DNA of 64,000 nt from Polaribacter butkevichii. Lineage in GTDB: Bacteria; Bacteroidota; Bacteroidia; Flavobacteriales; Flavobacteriaceae. The notes under the pieces were generated by a model. That model did no database searches, was not told the DNA's origin, and saw only the letters and a program-made list of their open reading frames with translations. The translations under genes were made by a program, and so were the position numbers. This document shows, in pieces, positions 34,676-44,262 of the stretch (the stretch's first letter is position 1; every line of letters starts with the position of its first letter). The stretch covers positions 930,001 through 994,000 of the forward strand of contig NZ_CP150661.1 in assembly GCF_038024105.1 (NCBI RefSeq). Direction: 5' to 3'.

Positions 34676-36151
34676 TTACCTTCTACTATAGTTAGGTGAT
34701 TCTTTAGTAATTACAACATCATGAGGATGACTTTCGTTAATTCCGCTTGCGGTAATTCTTACAAATCGTCCTGTTTCTTTTAAGGTTTCTACATCTTTAG
34801 CACCACAATATCCCATACCTGCACGTAAACCTCCAATAAATTGGTGAATACTTTCTGCTAATTCTCCTTTATAAGGAACACGACCTACAATACCTTCTGG
34901 AACTAATTTTTTAATATCATCTTCTATATCTTGAAAGTATCTATCTTTAGAACCCTGTTTCATAGCTTCTACAGATCCCATACCTCTATAAGATTTAAAT
35001 TTTCTTCCTTCGTAAATAATTGTTTCCCCTGGAGATTCTTTTGTTCCGGCCAATAAAGAACCTAACATTACAGAATCTGCACCAGCAGCAATTGCTTTAG
35101 GAATATCTCCTGTATAACGAATTCCACCGTCTGCAATAACAGGCACTCCACTACCTTTAATAGCTGCGGCAACTTCTAAAACTGCAGAAAATTGAGGAAA
35201 ACCAACTCCGGCAACAATTCTTGTTGTACAAATAGAACCTGGACCAATACCAACTTTTACAGCATCTGCACCTGCTTCTACTAAATATTTAGCAGCTTCA
35301 CCAGTTGCTATATTACCAACAACTACATCTAAATTAGGAAACTTTGCTTTTACTGCTTTTAAAACCATAACCACACCTTTAGTATGACCATGGGCAGTAT
35401 CTATAATTACAGCATCTACACCTGCATTTACTAAAGCTTCTGCTCTATCTACTGCATCACCAGTAACACCTAAGGCAGCTGCAACTCTTAATCTACCAAA
35501 AGAATCTTTGTTAGCAATTGGCTTTTGAGTTACTTTGGTAATATCTCTAAACGTTATTAATCCTTTTAATTTGTAATCTTCATCAACAATTAAAAGTTTT
35601 TCTATTTTATAATTCTGAAGAATTTTTTCTGCATCTTCTAAAGAAGTTCCTACAGAAGCAGTTACTAGATTCTCGCTAGTCATTACCTCTACAATTGGTC
35701 TTTGTCCATTATGCTCAAAACGTAAATCTCTATTGGTAACAATACCTTTTAAAATACCATCGTTATCTATAATAGGAATTCCGCCAATACCATGTTCTTT
35801 CATATTTGCTTTCGCTTCAGAAACAACAGCCGTTAAAGGCAAAGTTACCGGATCTAAAATCATTCCGCTTTCTGCACGTTTTACTTTTCTAACTTCTTTC
35901 GCTTGTTGCTCAATAGTCATATTTTTATGTAAAACACCAATACCACCTTCTCTTGCAATAGCAATTGCTAAAGCAGATTCTGTAACGGTATCCATAGCAG
36001 CAGATGCAATTGGAACGTTGATTGTAATGTTTCTAGTAAATTTTGTTTGAATACTTACTTCTCTTGGAAGTACTTCTGAAAAGGCTGGGACTAAAAGAAC
36101 GTCGTCGTATGTTAATCCTTCTCCTAAAATTTTGTTGTCGTGTGCTGTCAT
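34676..36151 (-). CDS. guaB: Inosine-5'-monophosphate dehydrogenase
   Basis: The 491-residue protein has the TIM-barrel IMPDH core split by two CBS domains (about residues 95-205). The catalytic cysteine lies in [17 protein letters not shown], and the flap contains the YRGMGS motif and the arginine near RVPYKGE. It oxidises IMP to XMP with NAD+, the committed step of GMP synthesis. Length and motifs are complete. It is followed by an unrelated membrane protein gene. Confidence 0.97.
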   Translation of the reverse strand: MTAHDNKILGEGLTYDDVLLVPAFSEVLPREVSIQTKFTRNITINVPIASAAMDTVTESALAIAIAREGGIGVLHKNMTIEQQAKEVRKVKRAESGMILDPVTLPLTAVVSEAKANMKEHGIGGIPIIDNDGILKGIVTNRDLRFEHNGQRPIVEVMTSENLVTASVGTSLEDAEKILQNYKIEKLLIVDEDYKLKGLITFRDITKVTQKPIANKDSFGRLRVAAALGVTGDAVDRAEALVNAGVDAVIIDTAHGHTKGVVMVLKAVKAKFPNLDVVVGNIATGEAAKYLVEAGADAVKVGIGPGSICTTRIVAGVGFPQFSAVLEVAAAIKGSGVPVIADGGIRYTGDIPKAIAAGADSVMLGSLLAGTKESPGETIIYEGRKFKSYRGMGSVEAMKQGSKDRYFQDIEDDIKKLVPEGIVGRVPYKGELAESIHQFIGGLRAGMGYCGAKDVETLKETGRFVRITASGINESHPHDVVITKESPNYSRR

Positions 36152-36375
36152 GTTGCAATTAAGATATAATTGCGTGCAAATTTACAATTAATATATGAAT
36201 TTTATACTATAGAGAACCTAGTATCTATAATGATAACAATTAGTTTACATTTATTTTTTTTTATATCCTCTAAATAAAATATAATTTCACAAAAAAAATC
36301 AATATTTTAATTATTAGTGCATTCACTTTTTCTAATTTAATATCAAGAAAAAAATACCTGCTTAAGTTTTAAAAC

Positions 36376-36867
36376 TTAATTAGTTTTCTTTAAAGCTTGT
36401 TTTAAAATAATAAAGATTGAAGCTGTATAAGTTGCTGTCATAAAGAAACCAGATACCATAATTACATACTTCATAAAGTGTAAATCTTTCCACAATAAGT
36501 ATATACCACCAAATGTAAGAACGAGAGAAAAGAAAGGTTCTATCATTAAAAATAGTTTCAATTTTTGAGGAATATCTGTTGTAGCTAAAAGTAATGAAAC
36601 CATAAAGAAGATTACAGACAGTGATAAAATATGACTATGAACTGTTGTCATAATTTCACCTTCCGATTTCTTAAATAACATTTTAGTAGCATTCTCATCC
36701 TCTTCATTTCCTAAATAACGTTGCTCAATACCAGTAGGATTGGCATTTGTAGTAGACTTTACAAACGAAATTCCGCTATAAAAGCCAATACTTAAAGTGC
36801 AAATAAAAGCAACTATAAGTAACTTTATTTCTTTTGGAAATTGATAAATAAGTCCTTTTAAAACCAT
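36376..36867 (-). CDS. Four-helix membrane protein coupled to the FMN-binding protein
   Basis: 163 residues with four membrane helices (about residues 15-35, 80-98, 105-125 and 132-155) and a periplasmic loop after helix 1 ending in EIMTTVHSHILSLSV. The H-S-H pair at the edge of helix 2 could ligate a heme or metal, a speculative idea. Its ATG overlaps the stop of the FMN-binding gene (TAATG), showing translational coupling. No family is recognised. Confidence 0.6.
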   Translation of the reverse strand: MVLKGLIYQFPKEIKLLIVAFICTLSIGFYSGISFVKSTTNANPTGIEQRYLGNEEDENATKMLFKKSEGEIMTTVHSHILSLSVIFFMVSLLLATTDIPQKLKLFLMIEPFFSLVLTFGGIYLLWKDLHFMKYVIMVSGFFMTATYTASIFIILKQALKKTN

Positions 36868-37403
36868 TATAATATTTTATTGTCATGTAAAATATCCAAA
36901 TCTAATAAAAATGAATTTACTGCTTTGGTCATAGAAAGTGCAGAAATTGTGGCACCAGAAATTGGAATAATATCTTTTTCGTATTGTAATTTATCTGAAA
37001 AAGTTTTCCCTATAAATTGTTTTAACCAACGTTTACTTCCTATTTCTCCTCCATAATCTTCTCTATACACCAACACTTTGGTTTTGGCAATAATCAGGTT
37101 TTTGTCTAATAAAATAAGATAATCAAATTGGTCTGTTTTACTTGCTGCAGTATCTACAAACGCATAACCCACTAACTGCGAGTCACTTTCTATCTTAAAA
37201 AGATGATCACCTCCTATTTTTTTTGGTAATAGCGCATTAATCGAATCATCAATTTTTATCAACTTCAATTCAAAATTAGTTATTTCAAAAACGCTCTTTA
37301 CTTCCTTATTCACTTTTTTTAAAAGGTTGTTAGGTAAAGTAAAAGAAACCAATAGAAAGCTTACACTAATTATTGATATCGAAAAAAATCTTTTTAAAAT
37401 CAT
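36867..37403 (-). CDS. FMN-binding domain protein, probably flavinylated
   Basis: The 178-residue protein has an N-terminal membrane anchor or signal (residues 8-25) and a C-terminal FMN_bind domain ending with the motif ISGATISALSMTKAV. In RnfG/NqrC-type proteins the threonine of this S-G-A-T motif carries covalently bound FMN, attached by ApbE, so this protein probably moves electrons outside the cytoplasm. It is translationally coupled to a four-helix membrane protein. No apbE gene is visible nearby. Confidence 0.75.
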   Translation of the reverse strand: MILKRFFSISIISVSFLLVSFTLPNNLLKKVNKEVKSVFEITNFELKLIKIDDSINALLPKKIGGDHLFKIESDSQLVGYAFVDTAASKTDQFDYLILLDKNLIIAKTKVLVYREDYGGEIGSKRWLKQFIGKTFSDKLQYEKDIIPISGATISALSMTKAVNSFLLDLDILHDNKIL

Positions 37404-37499
37404 GCTGCAAAAATAATTAGAATTAATCTAAATAAAAAGAAAAGCCAATTCAAATTAAAAATTTAAACTGACTTAACTACATTTAATAAAAAATATTTA

Positions 37500-38687
37500 T
37501 TAGAACCAAACCCCTATTCCAAAGTTTAATTGGTTTACAGAAGCACTACCAGCTACTGCATTATTTTTAAATTGATAGTCTCCTTTAACAACTGCACCAG
37601 GAGCAATTTTATAGCTTAAACCTAGCGTCCATTCTTGTCTATCATAACTTAGGTCTTTTACCAAATTACCTGCTACCGAGGCATGGGTATTAAAATCTTC
37701 ATACCTAACAAAACCAAATAATTGTTGTCTTTTATTTTGTGGTAATAAATTATAAGCCGCTTCTAAATAATATCCTTGTAAGGCACTTCCTAAATTTGCA
37801 CCTGTAGCAGTATTATATGCTTCTGTATCAGATAAACTTCCATGAATAAACTGACCTCTTGCAGTAAAACGTTGGTATGCATAACGTGCATCTAAACCAA
37901 TCATAGCAAGACCTACATCTGCTCCATCAATATCTTCTACATCTGCAGGAGATTGAGTTCTACCAAAATAACCAGACAATCCTAAACGTAAACCAGGTAA
38001 GCCATAATAGTCTAATTTTCCAGAGAAATTAACATTGTTCATGGTAGATTTTGCACCTTTTTGTCTTCCTCCTCTTAAACCATTGCTTCCACCAATTTTT
38101 CCGCCAGTAATGTTTCCATTTCCATCAGAAGTTGTAGAAGAAAAGCCATTAAAAATATAGGCTTGGTAACGCAATGAAGCTTCGTTATATCTACCAGAAA
38201 CTCCTAAACCTAATTCTCTCCAAGTGGTTGGTATAATAGCTCCATCTATACTTGGTCTTTCTACACCATTAAAAGTTGTTGGTTCATGATATTCATTAAT
38301 AATTCCCATTGGCACTAACATTAAACCTGCTCTTAGGTTTACATTATCACTAACTGAGTATTGTAAAAAGGCTTGCTCTACATACACTTCATTAACGTGT
38401 TCGAACTCTACCTCTGTAATAAATTGTGTTCTATCATCAAATTTATAACCAAATAATAAAACCAAACGTTGTACGTCTAATTCTGCATTATTATTCTCTT
38501 TTCTATTGTAAGTCAATTCTCCATAACCTCCTACAGTAACACCTTTTGTGTTAATATTACCATTTAAAATACGTTGTGCTGTATTTACCTGATTATTAGG
38601 ATTATTAATTGAATCTTTTTGTGTGTTTTGTGCCGAAAAACTAAAAGTGGTAGCTACAGCAATAGCAAAAGTTAAAAATACTTTCAT
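37500..38687 (-). CDS. OprO/OprP-like outer membrane porin
   Basis: The 395-residue product has a signal peptide (cleavage after about residue 20, FSFSAQ) and a C-terminal outer membrane beta-barrel ending in F (NQLNFGIGVWF). Segments such as GYGELTYNRKENN, TEVEFEHVNEVYVEQAFLQY and GLMLVPMGIINEYHEP are typical of the phosphate/pyrophosphate-selective porin family. It is upstream of the FMN-binding gene and downstream of a secreted 5'-nucleotidase, so a role in phosphate uptake is plausible but inferred. Confidence 0.8.
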   Translation of the reverse strand: MKVFLTFAIAVATTFSFSAQNTQKDSINNPNNQVNTAQRILNGNINTKGVTVGGYGELTYNRKENNNAELDVQRLVLLFGYKFDDRTQFITEVEFEHVNEVYVEQAFLQYSVSDNVNLRAGLMLVPMGIINEYHEPTTFNGVERPSIDGAIIPTTWRELGLGVSGRYNEASLRYQAYIFNGFSSTTSDGNGNITGGKIGGSNGLRGGRQKGAKSTMNNVNFSGKLDYYGLPGLRLGLSGYFGRTQSPADVEDIDGADVGLAMIGLDARYAYQRFTARGQFIHGSLSDTEAYNTATGANLGSALQGYYLEAAYNLLPQNKRQQLFGFVRYEDFNTHASVAGNLVKDLSYDRQEWTLGLSYKIAPGAVVKGDYQFKNNAVAGSASVNQLNFGIGVWF

Positions 38688-38801
38688 TTTATTTAGATTA
38701 ATTACAAATAATTTTCCGCAAATATAAAATTGATTTTCACATTAACAAACATTATTTAGATTTAATTAAAATAAAATAACAATTAACTCATCAAGAAGAA
38801 A

Positions 38802-40307
38802 CTAGATGGTTTTTAAATAAGAAATAACAGCTTTTCTAATATCAAAATTTAGTTCTTCTGATTTAGGTGAATAAATAGATAACACTTCTTTGTTTTCTTT
38901 GGATAAAAAAGGAATATCAAATCCTTTTAATAAATAATCAGAAAAGGCAACCGTATAGGTTTTATTAATGTCTAACTCTTGGTTTTTAATCATCCACTTA
39001 TCACCTACTTTTTCGGCATTAAAGCGTTGTAAATAAGCACCTGTTCCTACAGCTAGACTTCCATAATCTAACACTCTTTTTAATAAACGCCCTTTAATTT
39101 TCACTTTTAAAATTGCACCTCCGTACGGCAACACTCTAAAAATATCTACTGCGGTAATATGACCGCTTAGTTGATCATCTATTCTTATAGAACCGCCATT
39201 AACCAACGCACAATCTACCTCATCATTAAAACCAAAAGACATTGCCTTGGTAATAAGTTGCCCTAAATTTGTTTGGGTACTTCTAATTGGTGTATCTCTA
39301 CCGTCTAAAGGTGTTTTGGCTTCAAAAATAACTTCTTCTGGGTTTTTTATAATTTCTGTTATTTTTGAAGTTAAGATGGTTTGCCATTTGCTAACGATCT
39401 TAGCTACTTTTTCATCTGATTTTATCGTTGCATTAATTTCTTTTAATTCAGATTTTACAATCGTTTTCTTTGTTTTCTTATCATAAGTAATTCTATGTAC
39501 ATATACGGTTTTTGCATTGGCATCTGCTTTTGCAATAACTACATCTCCTACCATATCATAAGAATTGGTATGCTCGTGACCGCCCATAATTAAAGGTAGA
39601 TTTGGCAACAATTTTGCAATTCTTTTATCATTTGCTATTTTAACGTGTGTTAATCCAAAAACAACATCTACAGAATCTTTAATAGCTGCATAAGAACTTC
39701 TTGCTTTTACAAACATATTACCATATTCTACAAACTCTTTTGGGTTAGACGGAATACAAACACTTATAAAACCTACTTTTATTTTTGTTCCATCAGCATC
39801 AGAAAATTCTTTGATAAATGTTTCTCCTACATGTTCTTTATGACCATTTACTTCTTTGTAAAAAGGAATTGCTGCTTCTTTTGTTTTTTGTTTTACGTTG
39901 GCAGAAATCCAAGGAAAATTACTTTCATTTAATCTTTTCTGAAGGTCTTGTTGAGAAACATCAAACTCATGATTACCAAACGCTACCAAATCGAAATTCA
40001 TAGCATTCATTACTTCTACCATTTGTCTTCCTCGTACTCTTTCTCCTGCTACTTTTATGGTTCCTAATAAAGACGGATTTAAAAAATCTCCTGCCATAAA
40101 AAGCATCGTATTTGGGTTTTCTTGCAGTAATTCTTTGTGTACGGTTTCTACTCTTGCCATTCCTCCATATTCTCCTCCTTGTATCGGCGCAATCTCATAC
40201 ACATCATTTAACTGTAAAAATGTAAAGTCTATTTTCTGATCATCTTTAGAACAAGATGCTAAAAATAAGATTGATAAAAAGTATAGAATTGATTTTGTGA
40301 ATTTCAT
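38802..40307 (-). CDS. Lipoprotein 5'-nucleotidase / metallophosphoesterase
   Basis: 501 residues with a lipoprotein signal (LFLASC, Cys at about residue 19). The N-terminal calcineurin-like phosphoesterase domain shows metal motifs LQLNDVYE, GDFLNPS, FGNHEFD and GGHEHT; the C-terminal 5'-nucleotidase domain contains NGGSIR and RVLPYGG. It would release inorganic phosphate and nucleosides from nucleotides at the cell surface. The first motif has N-D-V-Y instead of the usual N-D-x-H, a possible change in metal ligand. It lies 115 nt upstream of the porin gene. Confidence 0.88.
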   Translation of the reverse strand: MKFTKSILYFLSILFLASCSKDDQKIDFTFLQLNDVYEIAPIQGGEYGGMARVETVHKELLQENPNTMLFMAGDFLNPSLLGTIKVAGERVRGRQMVEVMNAMNFDLVAFGNHEFDVSQQDLQKRLNESNFPWISANVKQKTKEAAIPFYKEVNGHKEHVGETFIKEFSDADGTKIKVGFISVCIPSNPKEFVEYGNMFVKARSSYAAIKDSVDVVFGLTHVKIANDKRIAKLLPNLPLIMGGHEHTNSYDMVGDVVIAKADANAKTVYVHRITYDKKTKKTIVKSELKEINATIKSDEKVAKIVSKWQTILTSKITEIIKNPEEVIFEAKTPLDGRDTPIRSTQTNLGQLITKAMSFGFNDEVDCALVNGGSIRIDDQLSGHITAVDIFRVLPYGGAILKVKIKGRLLKRVLDYGSLAVGTGAYLQRFNAEKVGDKWMIKNQELDINKTYTVAFSDYLLKGFDIPFLSKENKEVLSIYSPKSEELNFDIRKAVISYLKTI

Positions 40308-40430
40308 TTTAATTCAATTATAATTTAGTAAAAATAACCTTTCAACTGCGCTCAAGGTAACATTTTACAATTTGACAAAACATTGAGACTTTATTTTAAC
40401 TTTGTTATTTTAAGATAAAATCTAGTACTT

Positions 40431-41288
40431 CTAAATAAATGTCTCTAAGGCCTTATTGTAAGCACTTTCAAAACTCATTGGTTTTATATTGGTATCTGCT
40501 TTTTGAGCAGTAAAATAACTTAGTAGTTTTTCTGTTGGCATATTACCCGTTAATTCGTCTTTTGCCATTGGGCAACCTCCGTAACCTTTAATTGCCCCAT
40601 CAAAACGCAAACAACCAGCTTTGTATGCTGCATCTACTTTTTCATGCCATTTATCTGGATTGGTATGTAAATGAGCTCCAAATTCTATAGTTGGGTATGC
40701 TGAAATTAAATTTTTAAATAAATAATCTATAACTTCTGGGGTAGAACTACCTACAGTATCTGAAAGCGACAATGTTTTTACGCCCATTTTAGAAAGTTTC
40801 TCTGTCCACTCACCTACTATTTCCACATTCCAAGGATCTCCATATGGGTTTCCAAACCCCATCGATAAATACGCAACTACTTCTTTATTGGTTATATCGG
40901 CAATATTTAAAATTGCATCTAAGGTTTCTATAGATTCTTGTATCGTTTTGTGTGTATTACGCATTTGAAAGTTTTCTGATATTGAAAAAGGATATCCTAA
41001 ATAATCAATTTCTTCAAACTGAGAAGCGTCATTTGCACCTCTAATATTGGCAATAATGGCTAACAATTTACTTTGCGTTCTAGACAAATCTAATTTTGAT
41101 AAAACAGCTGCAGTATCTCGCATTTGCGGAATTGCTTTTGGAGAGACAAAACTGCCAAAATCAATAGTATCAAAACCCACTTTTAATAAGGAGTTTATAT
41201 ACAATGCTTTTTTCTCTGTAGAAATAAAATGAGATTTTATTCCTTGCATTGCGTCACGAGGACATTCTATGATTTTTACTTTTTTCAT
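40431..41288 (-). CDS. Hydroxymethylglutaryl-CoA lyase
   Basis: A DRE-TIM metallolyase starting at ATG 41288 (285 residues). The start is fixed by the conserved MKKVKIIECPRDAMQG, where Arg-Asp are catalytic and metal-binding. Later come GAHLHTNP (metal-binding histidines) and the C-terminal CPMAKDELTGNMPTE, whose cysteine (KGYGGCP) is the active-site thiol. It splits HMG-CoA into acetoacetate and acetyl-CoA in leucine degradation. It is divergent from an MFS transporter. The longer frame to 41408 is not protein-like. Confidence 0.9.
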   Translation of the reverse strand: MKKVKIIECPRDAMQGIKSHFISTEKKALYINSLLKVGFDTIDFGSFVSPKAIPQMRDTAAVLSKLDLSRTQSKLLAIIANIRGANDASQFEEIDYLGYPFSISENFQMRNTHKTIQESIETLDAILNIADITNKEVVAYLSMGFGNPYGDPWNVEIVGEWTEKLSKMGVKTLSLSDTVGSSTPEVIDYLFKNLISAYPTIEFGAHLHTNPDKWHEKVDAAYKAGCLRFDGAIKGYGGCPMAKDELTGNMPTEKLLSYFTAQKADTNIKPMSFESAYNKALETFI

Positions 41289-41373
41289 CAGAATCAAAGA
41301 TAGAGATTCTAATGAACTGGCAAAATATTTTTTATTGATTATTGTCTCCTTTTTGGTACTTTCGTTTTCTTCT

Positions 41374-42549
41374 ATGAGCAAATCAAAATACATACTTCCA
41401 ATAATCATTATTTCTCAGTTTTGTTGCACCTCTTTATGGTTTGCAAGCAACGGAGTAATGACTGATATAGTTACAAGTTTTAATTTAAGTGATATTGCAT
41501 TAGGCTATTTAACTTCTGCAGTACAATTTGGCTTTATTATGGGGACTTTGGTATTTGCCTTATTTACCGTCGCAGACCGTTTTTCGCCATCTAAAGTGTT
41601 TTTTTTCTGTGCTATTTTGGGGGCTTTTTTCAATTTGAGACTTATTTTTGAAAATCAAACTTTTCTTACTTTAATAGGTATGCGTTTTTTAACAGGTTTT
41701 TTCTTGGCAGGAATTTACCCTGTTGGGATGAAAATTGCCACAGATTATTATCAAAAAGGATTGGGTAAATCTTTAGGGTTTTTAGTGGGTGCCTTGGTTT
41801 TAGGTACTGCTTTACCGCATTTATTAAAAGATTTAATGCACGACTATTCTTGGAAAACAATTATAATTTCTATCTCTACTTTAGCCGCTTTTGGCGGATT
41901 ACTAATGTTGCTTTTTGTACCTAATGGTCCCTATAGAACTGCTGGAAAAAAACTAGATATTACCATTTGTTTTTCAATATTTAAAAATATAAATTTTAGA
42001 AAAGCTGCTTTTGGTTATTTCGGTCACATGTGGGAGTTATATACCTTTTGGACCTTTGTACCTATTCTCTTAAAAGTCTATGCCAATTTACATGCTGATA
42101 CGCATTTTAATATTCCTTTATTATCGTTTTTTATTATTGCAATAGGCAGTTTATCTTGTGTAATAGCAGGTTATTTATCTGAAAAATATGGACCTAAAAA
42201 CATTGCTTACTTGGCTTTGTTTTTCTCTTGTGCTTGTTGTCTTGTTGCTCCGTTGATGTTTCAGCTAACAAATGAAAATCTATTTGTAGGATTTTTACTT
42301 TTTTGGGGAATGGTTGTTATTGCAGATTCGCCATTATTCTCTACGCTAGTGGCTCAAAATGTAGAGGCAAAAAACAAAGGAACAGCACTAACCATAGTAA
42401 ACTGTATTGGTTTTTCAATTACTATTGTTAGTATTCAATTGATAAGCAGCTATACAGAAACTTCGGATTCTAACCTTATTTATCTGCTATTAGCAATTGG
42501 GCCTATTTTAGGTTTACTTACTTTTTCTAGAAAAAAAGTTGTTTCGTAA
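41374..42549 (+). CDS. MFS transporter (CynX/NimT-like)
   Basis: From ATG 41374 the product has 391 residues and about twelve membrane helices. Family features include SLWFASNGVMTDI, TSAVQFGFIMGTLVFALFTVADRFSP between helices 2 and 3, and FGYFGHMWELYTFW in the second half. The substrate is unknown; it is divergent from HMG-CoA lyase, which might suggest an organic acid. The start in the longer frame (41269) lies within the divergent gene's promoter and is rejected. Confidence 0.82.
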   Translation: MSKSKYILPIIIISQFCCTSLWFASNGVMTDIVTSFNLSDIALGYLTSAVQFGFIMGTLVFALFTVADRFSPSKVFFFCAILGAFFNLRLIFENQTFLTLIGMRFLTGFFLAGIYPVGMKIATDYYQKGLGKSLGFLVGALVLGTALPHLLKDLMHDYSWKTIIISISTLAAFGGLLMLLFVPNGPYRTAGKKLDITICFSIFKNINFRKAAFGYFGHMWELYTFWTFVPILLKVYANLHADTHFNIPLLSFFIIAIGSLSCVIAGYLSEKYGPKNIAYLALFFSCACCLVAPLMFQLTNENLFVGFLLFWGMVVIADSPLFSTLVAQNVEAKNKGTALTIVNCIGFSITIVSIQLISSYTETSDSNLIYLLLAIGPILGLLTFSRKKVVS

Positions 42550-42580
42550 TATTTACATGAGGTTTGTCTTTTCTACCAAA

Positions 42581-42654
42581 GGGAGAAATCACATAAGGTT
42601 GATCAACTTGGTGTTATCACTGTTATGAGATTTCTCCTAACGTCGAAATGACAA
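42581..42654. repeat. Dispersed palindromic repeat, copy 1
   Basis: GGAGAAATC (42582-42590) pairs with GATTTCTCC (42629-42637), and the arms extend with ACATAA/TTATGA one mismatch away; a TAACGTCGAAATGAC tail follows. A second, degenerate copy lies 200 nt downstream. Confidence 0.65.
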
Positions 42655-42780
42655 GTAATACTTTAGGCTTTTATCAATACTCAAAGTGGTACAACTTCTA
42701 ATGAGGGTAATCGTAAAAATGTCTTGCTCAAAAGGATTAAAAATAAAAAACCAACATGTAGTTTTATCTTTTCAATCAAA

Positions 42781-42854
42781 AAGAAAAATCACACAAAGCT
42801 GACACATTTAATGTGATCATCCTTATGTGATTTCTCCTAAAGTCTAAATAACAA
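42781..42854. repeat. Dispersed palindromic repeat, copy 2 (degenerate)
   Basis: TTATGTGATTTCTCCTAAAGTC (42823 onward; only the first part shown here as a pattern) aligns with TTATGAGATTTCTCCTAACGTC of copy 1, and the left arm has decayed to AGAAAAATCACA. The two copies and the spacer fill the 313-nt gap; no gene was found there. Confidence 0.55.
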
Positions 42855-42862
42855 ATAATATT

Positions 42863-43930
42863 CTAAACCTTAGTCAGGACCCAAAGTTGTGCTTCTTCTA
42901 AAGCAGTTACTTTTTTATTTCTTTTAGATTTATCAACCGGAGGTTTAATCGTTTTCTTTAAACACTTTTCTAGTTTAAAACGAATTCCTTTTGCCAATTC
43001 TTTTTCTATCGGATTCTCTTTTGTAAGATTTTTAATTTCTGCAGCATTAGAAAATAAAACAACTAACTTTCCTCCTTCAGCCAATTTATTACTTGCATCA
43101 GCAAAAAATTTAGGAAACAAGTTTTTGTTATAATAAACAGCTTCGTCTATATTTTCTTCATTAGAAATTGCTGGCAACCATGGCGGATTAAAAACAATTA
43201 ATTCGGTTTCTTTTTCTATGGTTGCAAAAAGGTTTCCGTAATTTAATTCAATTTTACGAGACAACTTAGTATCACCCATAAATTCTTTTAAACCTAAAAT
43301 AGCATTCGGGTTTGTATCTGTACCAAAAACTTTCTGAAAACCATGTTGTACCATCTGAAAAGACAATACTCCACTACCAATACCAACATCTATGGCAGAT
43401 TTCTTAGGTCCTTCGTAACGTTTTAACCAATTATCAAACAAGGTTAAATAATCGAAACGAGTAGGAAAATACACACCATAATAAGGATGTACTTTGTTTC
43501 TTAAAACAGGCACTTTAACCCCCTTATGAAACTTTTGCCATGCACTATTTAGTCTTTGTACTTCTGGAAACGTTAATAAAAAATCATTTTTACCGGTATA
43601 CAATGTATGCAACCAACCAATTTTAGGAGCCTTATCTACCGCTACTTCTTGATTGGTGATTTTTAATAAAATTAAATTAGATAGTCTATGATACTCTGCT
43701 CTAAAAGCATGTTGTTCTTTTAAGGTTTTATTAGGCAAACGAATTTTTAAATGTTTCTGTAACTCTTTTAAAAGTAACATTCCGTTGCTATAAAATTCAG
43801 TAATTAAAACCGATTTACCATCTCTCATCGCATACAAGGTTTCTCTTACATCTGTATGGCTATCAAATTTTAATAGCTCTTCACCTGGGCGAATTGGTGT
43901 TGGTTTGTTTATTTTTAATTTGGCACTCAT
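42863..43930 (-). CDS. SAM-dependent methyltransferase (N5-glutamine/RNA-type)
   Basis: The 355-residue protein has a central class I motif AIDVGIGSGVLSFQMV (about residues 185-200) and the catalytic NPPW motif (VFNPPWLP, near 260), which is shared by base-N and glutamine-N methyltransferases. The N-terminal half is a basic recognition region (residues 1-170) with SNLILLKI. I start at ATG 43930, since the ORF's first ATG adds only four residues. The substrate could be rRNA, tRNA or a release-factor-like protein. Confidence 0.75.
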   Translation of the reverse strand: MSAKLKINKPTPIRPGEELLKFDSHTDVRETLYAMRDGKSVLITEFYSNGMLLLKELQKHLKIRLPNKTLKEQHAFRAEYHRLSNLILLKITNQEVAVDKAPKIGWLHTLYTGKNDFLLTFPEVQRLNSAWQKFHKGVKVPVLRNKVHPYYGVYFPTRFDYLTLFDNWLKRYEGPKKSAIDVGIGSGVLSFQMVQHGFQKVFGTDTNPNAILGLKEFMGDTKLSRKIELNYGNLFATIEKETELIVFNPPWLPAISNEENIDEAVYYNKNLFPKFFADASNKLAEGGKLVVLFSNAAEIKNLTKENPIEKELAKGIRFKLEKCLKKTIKPPVDKSKRNKKVTALEEAQLWVLTKV

Positions 43931-44043
43931 CCGTATTATCATGTATTAAATAGAATTGCAGACAAATGGTATTTGCAAAACCGTGTTTTAAAAATAGAAT
44001 TAAAAAAATTTAGTAACCATCTATATTTAATTAGCTACAAACT

Positions 44044-44051
44044 TATATTTG
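44044..44051 (+). promoter_or_regulatory. Candidate Bacteroidota -7 promoter element
   Basis: TATATTTG fits TAnnTTTG, 117 nt before the small ORF at 44161. No convincing -33 block is seen. The rest of the 43931-44160 gap is AT-rich with nothing else to report. Confidence 0.3.
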
Positions 44052-44160
44052 ACAAAGATACTTTTTAAAACCTAGTATACATGCCAATTACAGAAATAGC
44101 ACAGATTAATACTTATACTTTTTAAATCTCTCAAATTATCAGTATTTCAAATCATTTTTT

Positions 44161-44262
44161 ATGGAATCAATAAAAATAATAAAAGAAGTTTTTTCAGATA
44201 GAAATAATGAGTTTTTTATTCAGATATTTGTGTACAGAATACTTATTTACACAACAAAATGA
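44161..44262 (+). CDS. Possible 33-residue leader peptide overlapping the oxidoreductase
   Basis: An ATG-started frame of 33 codons (MESIKIIKEV at the start, IYTTK at the end) stops with TGA at 44260-44262, overlapping the ATG of the next gene at 44259 (ATGA). The overlap would permit translational coupling. The peptide is Ile- and Lys-rich with no recognised motif. Real expression is uncertain; the frame could be accidental. Confidence 0.3.
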   Translation: MESIKIIKEVFSDRNNEFFIQIFVYRILIYTTK

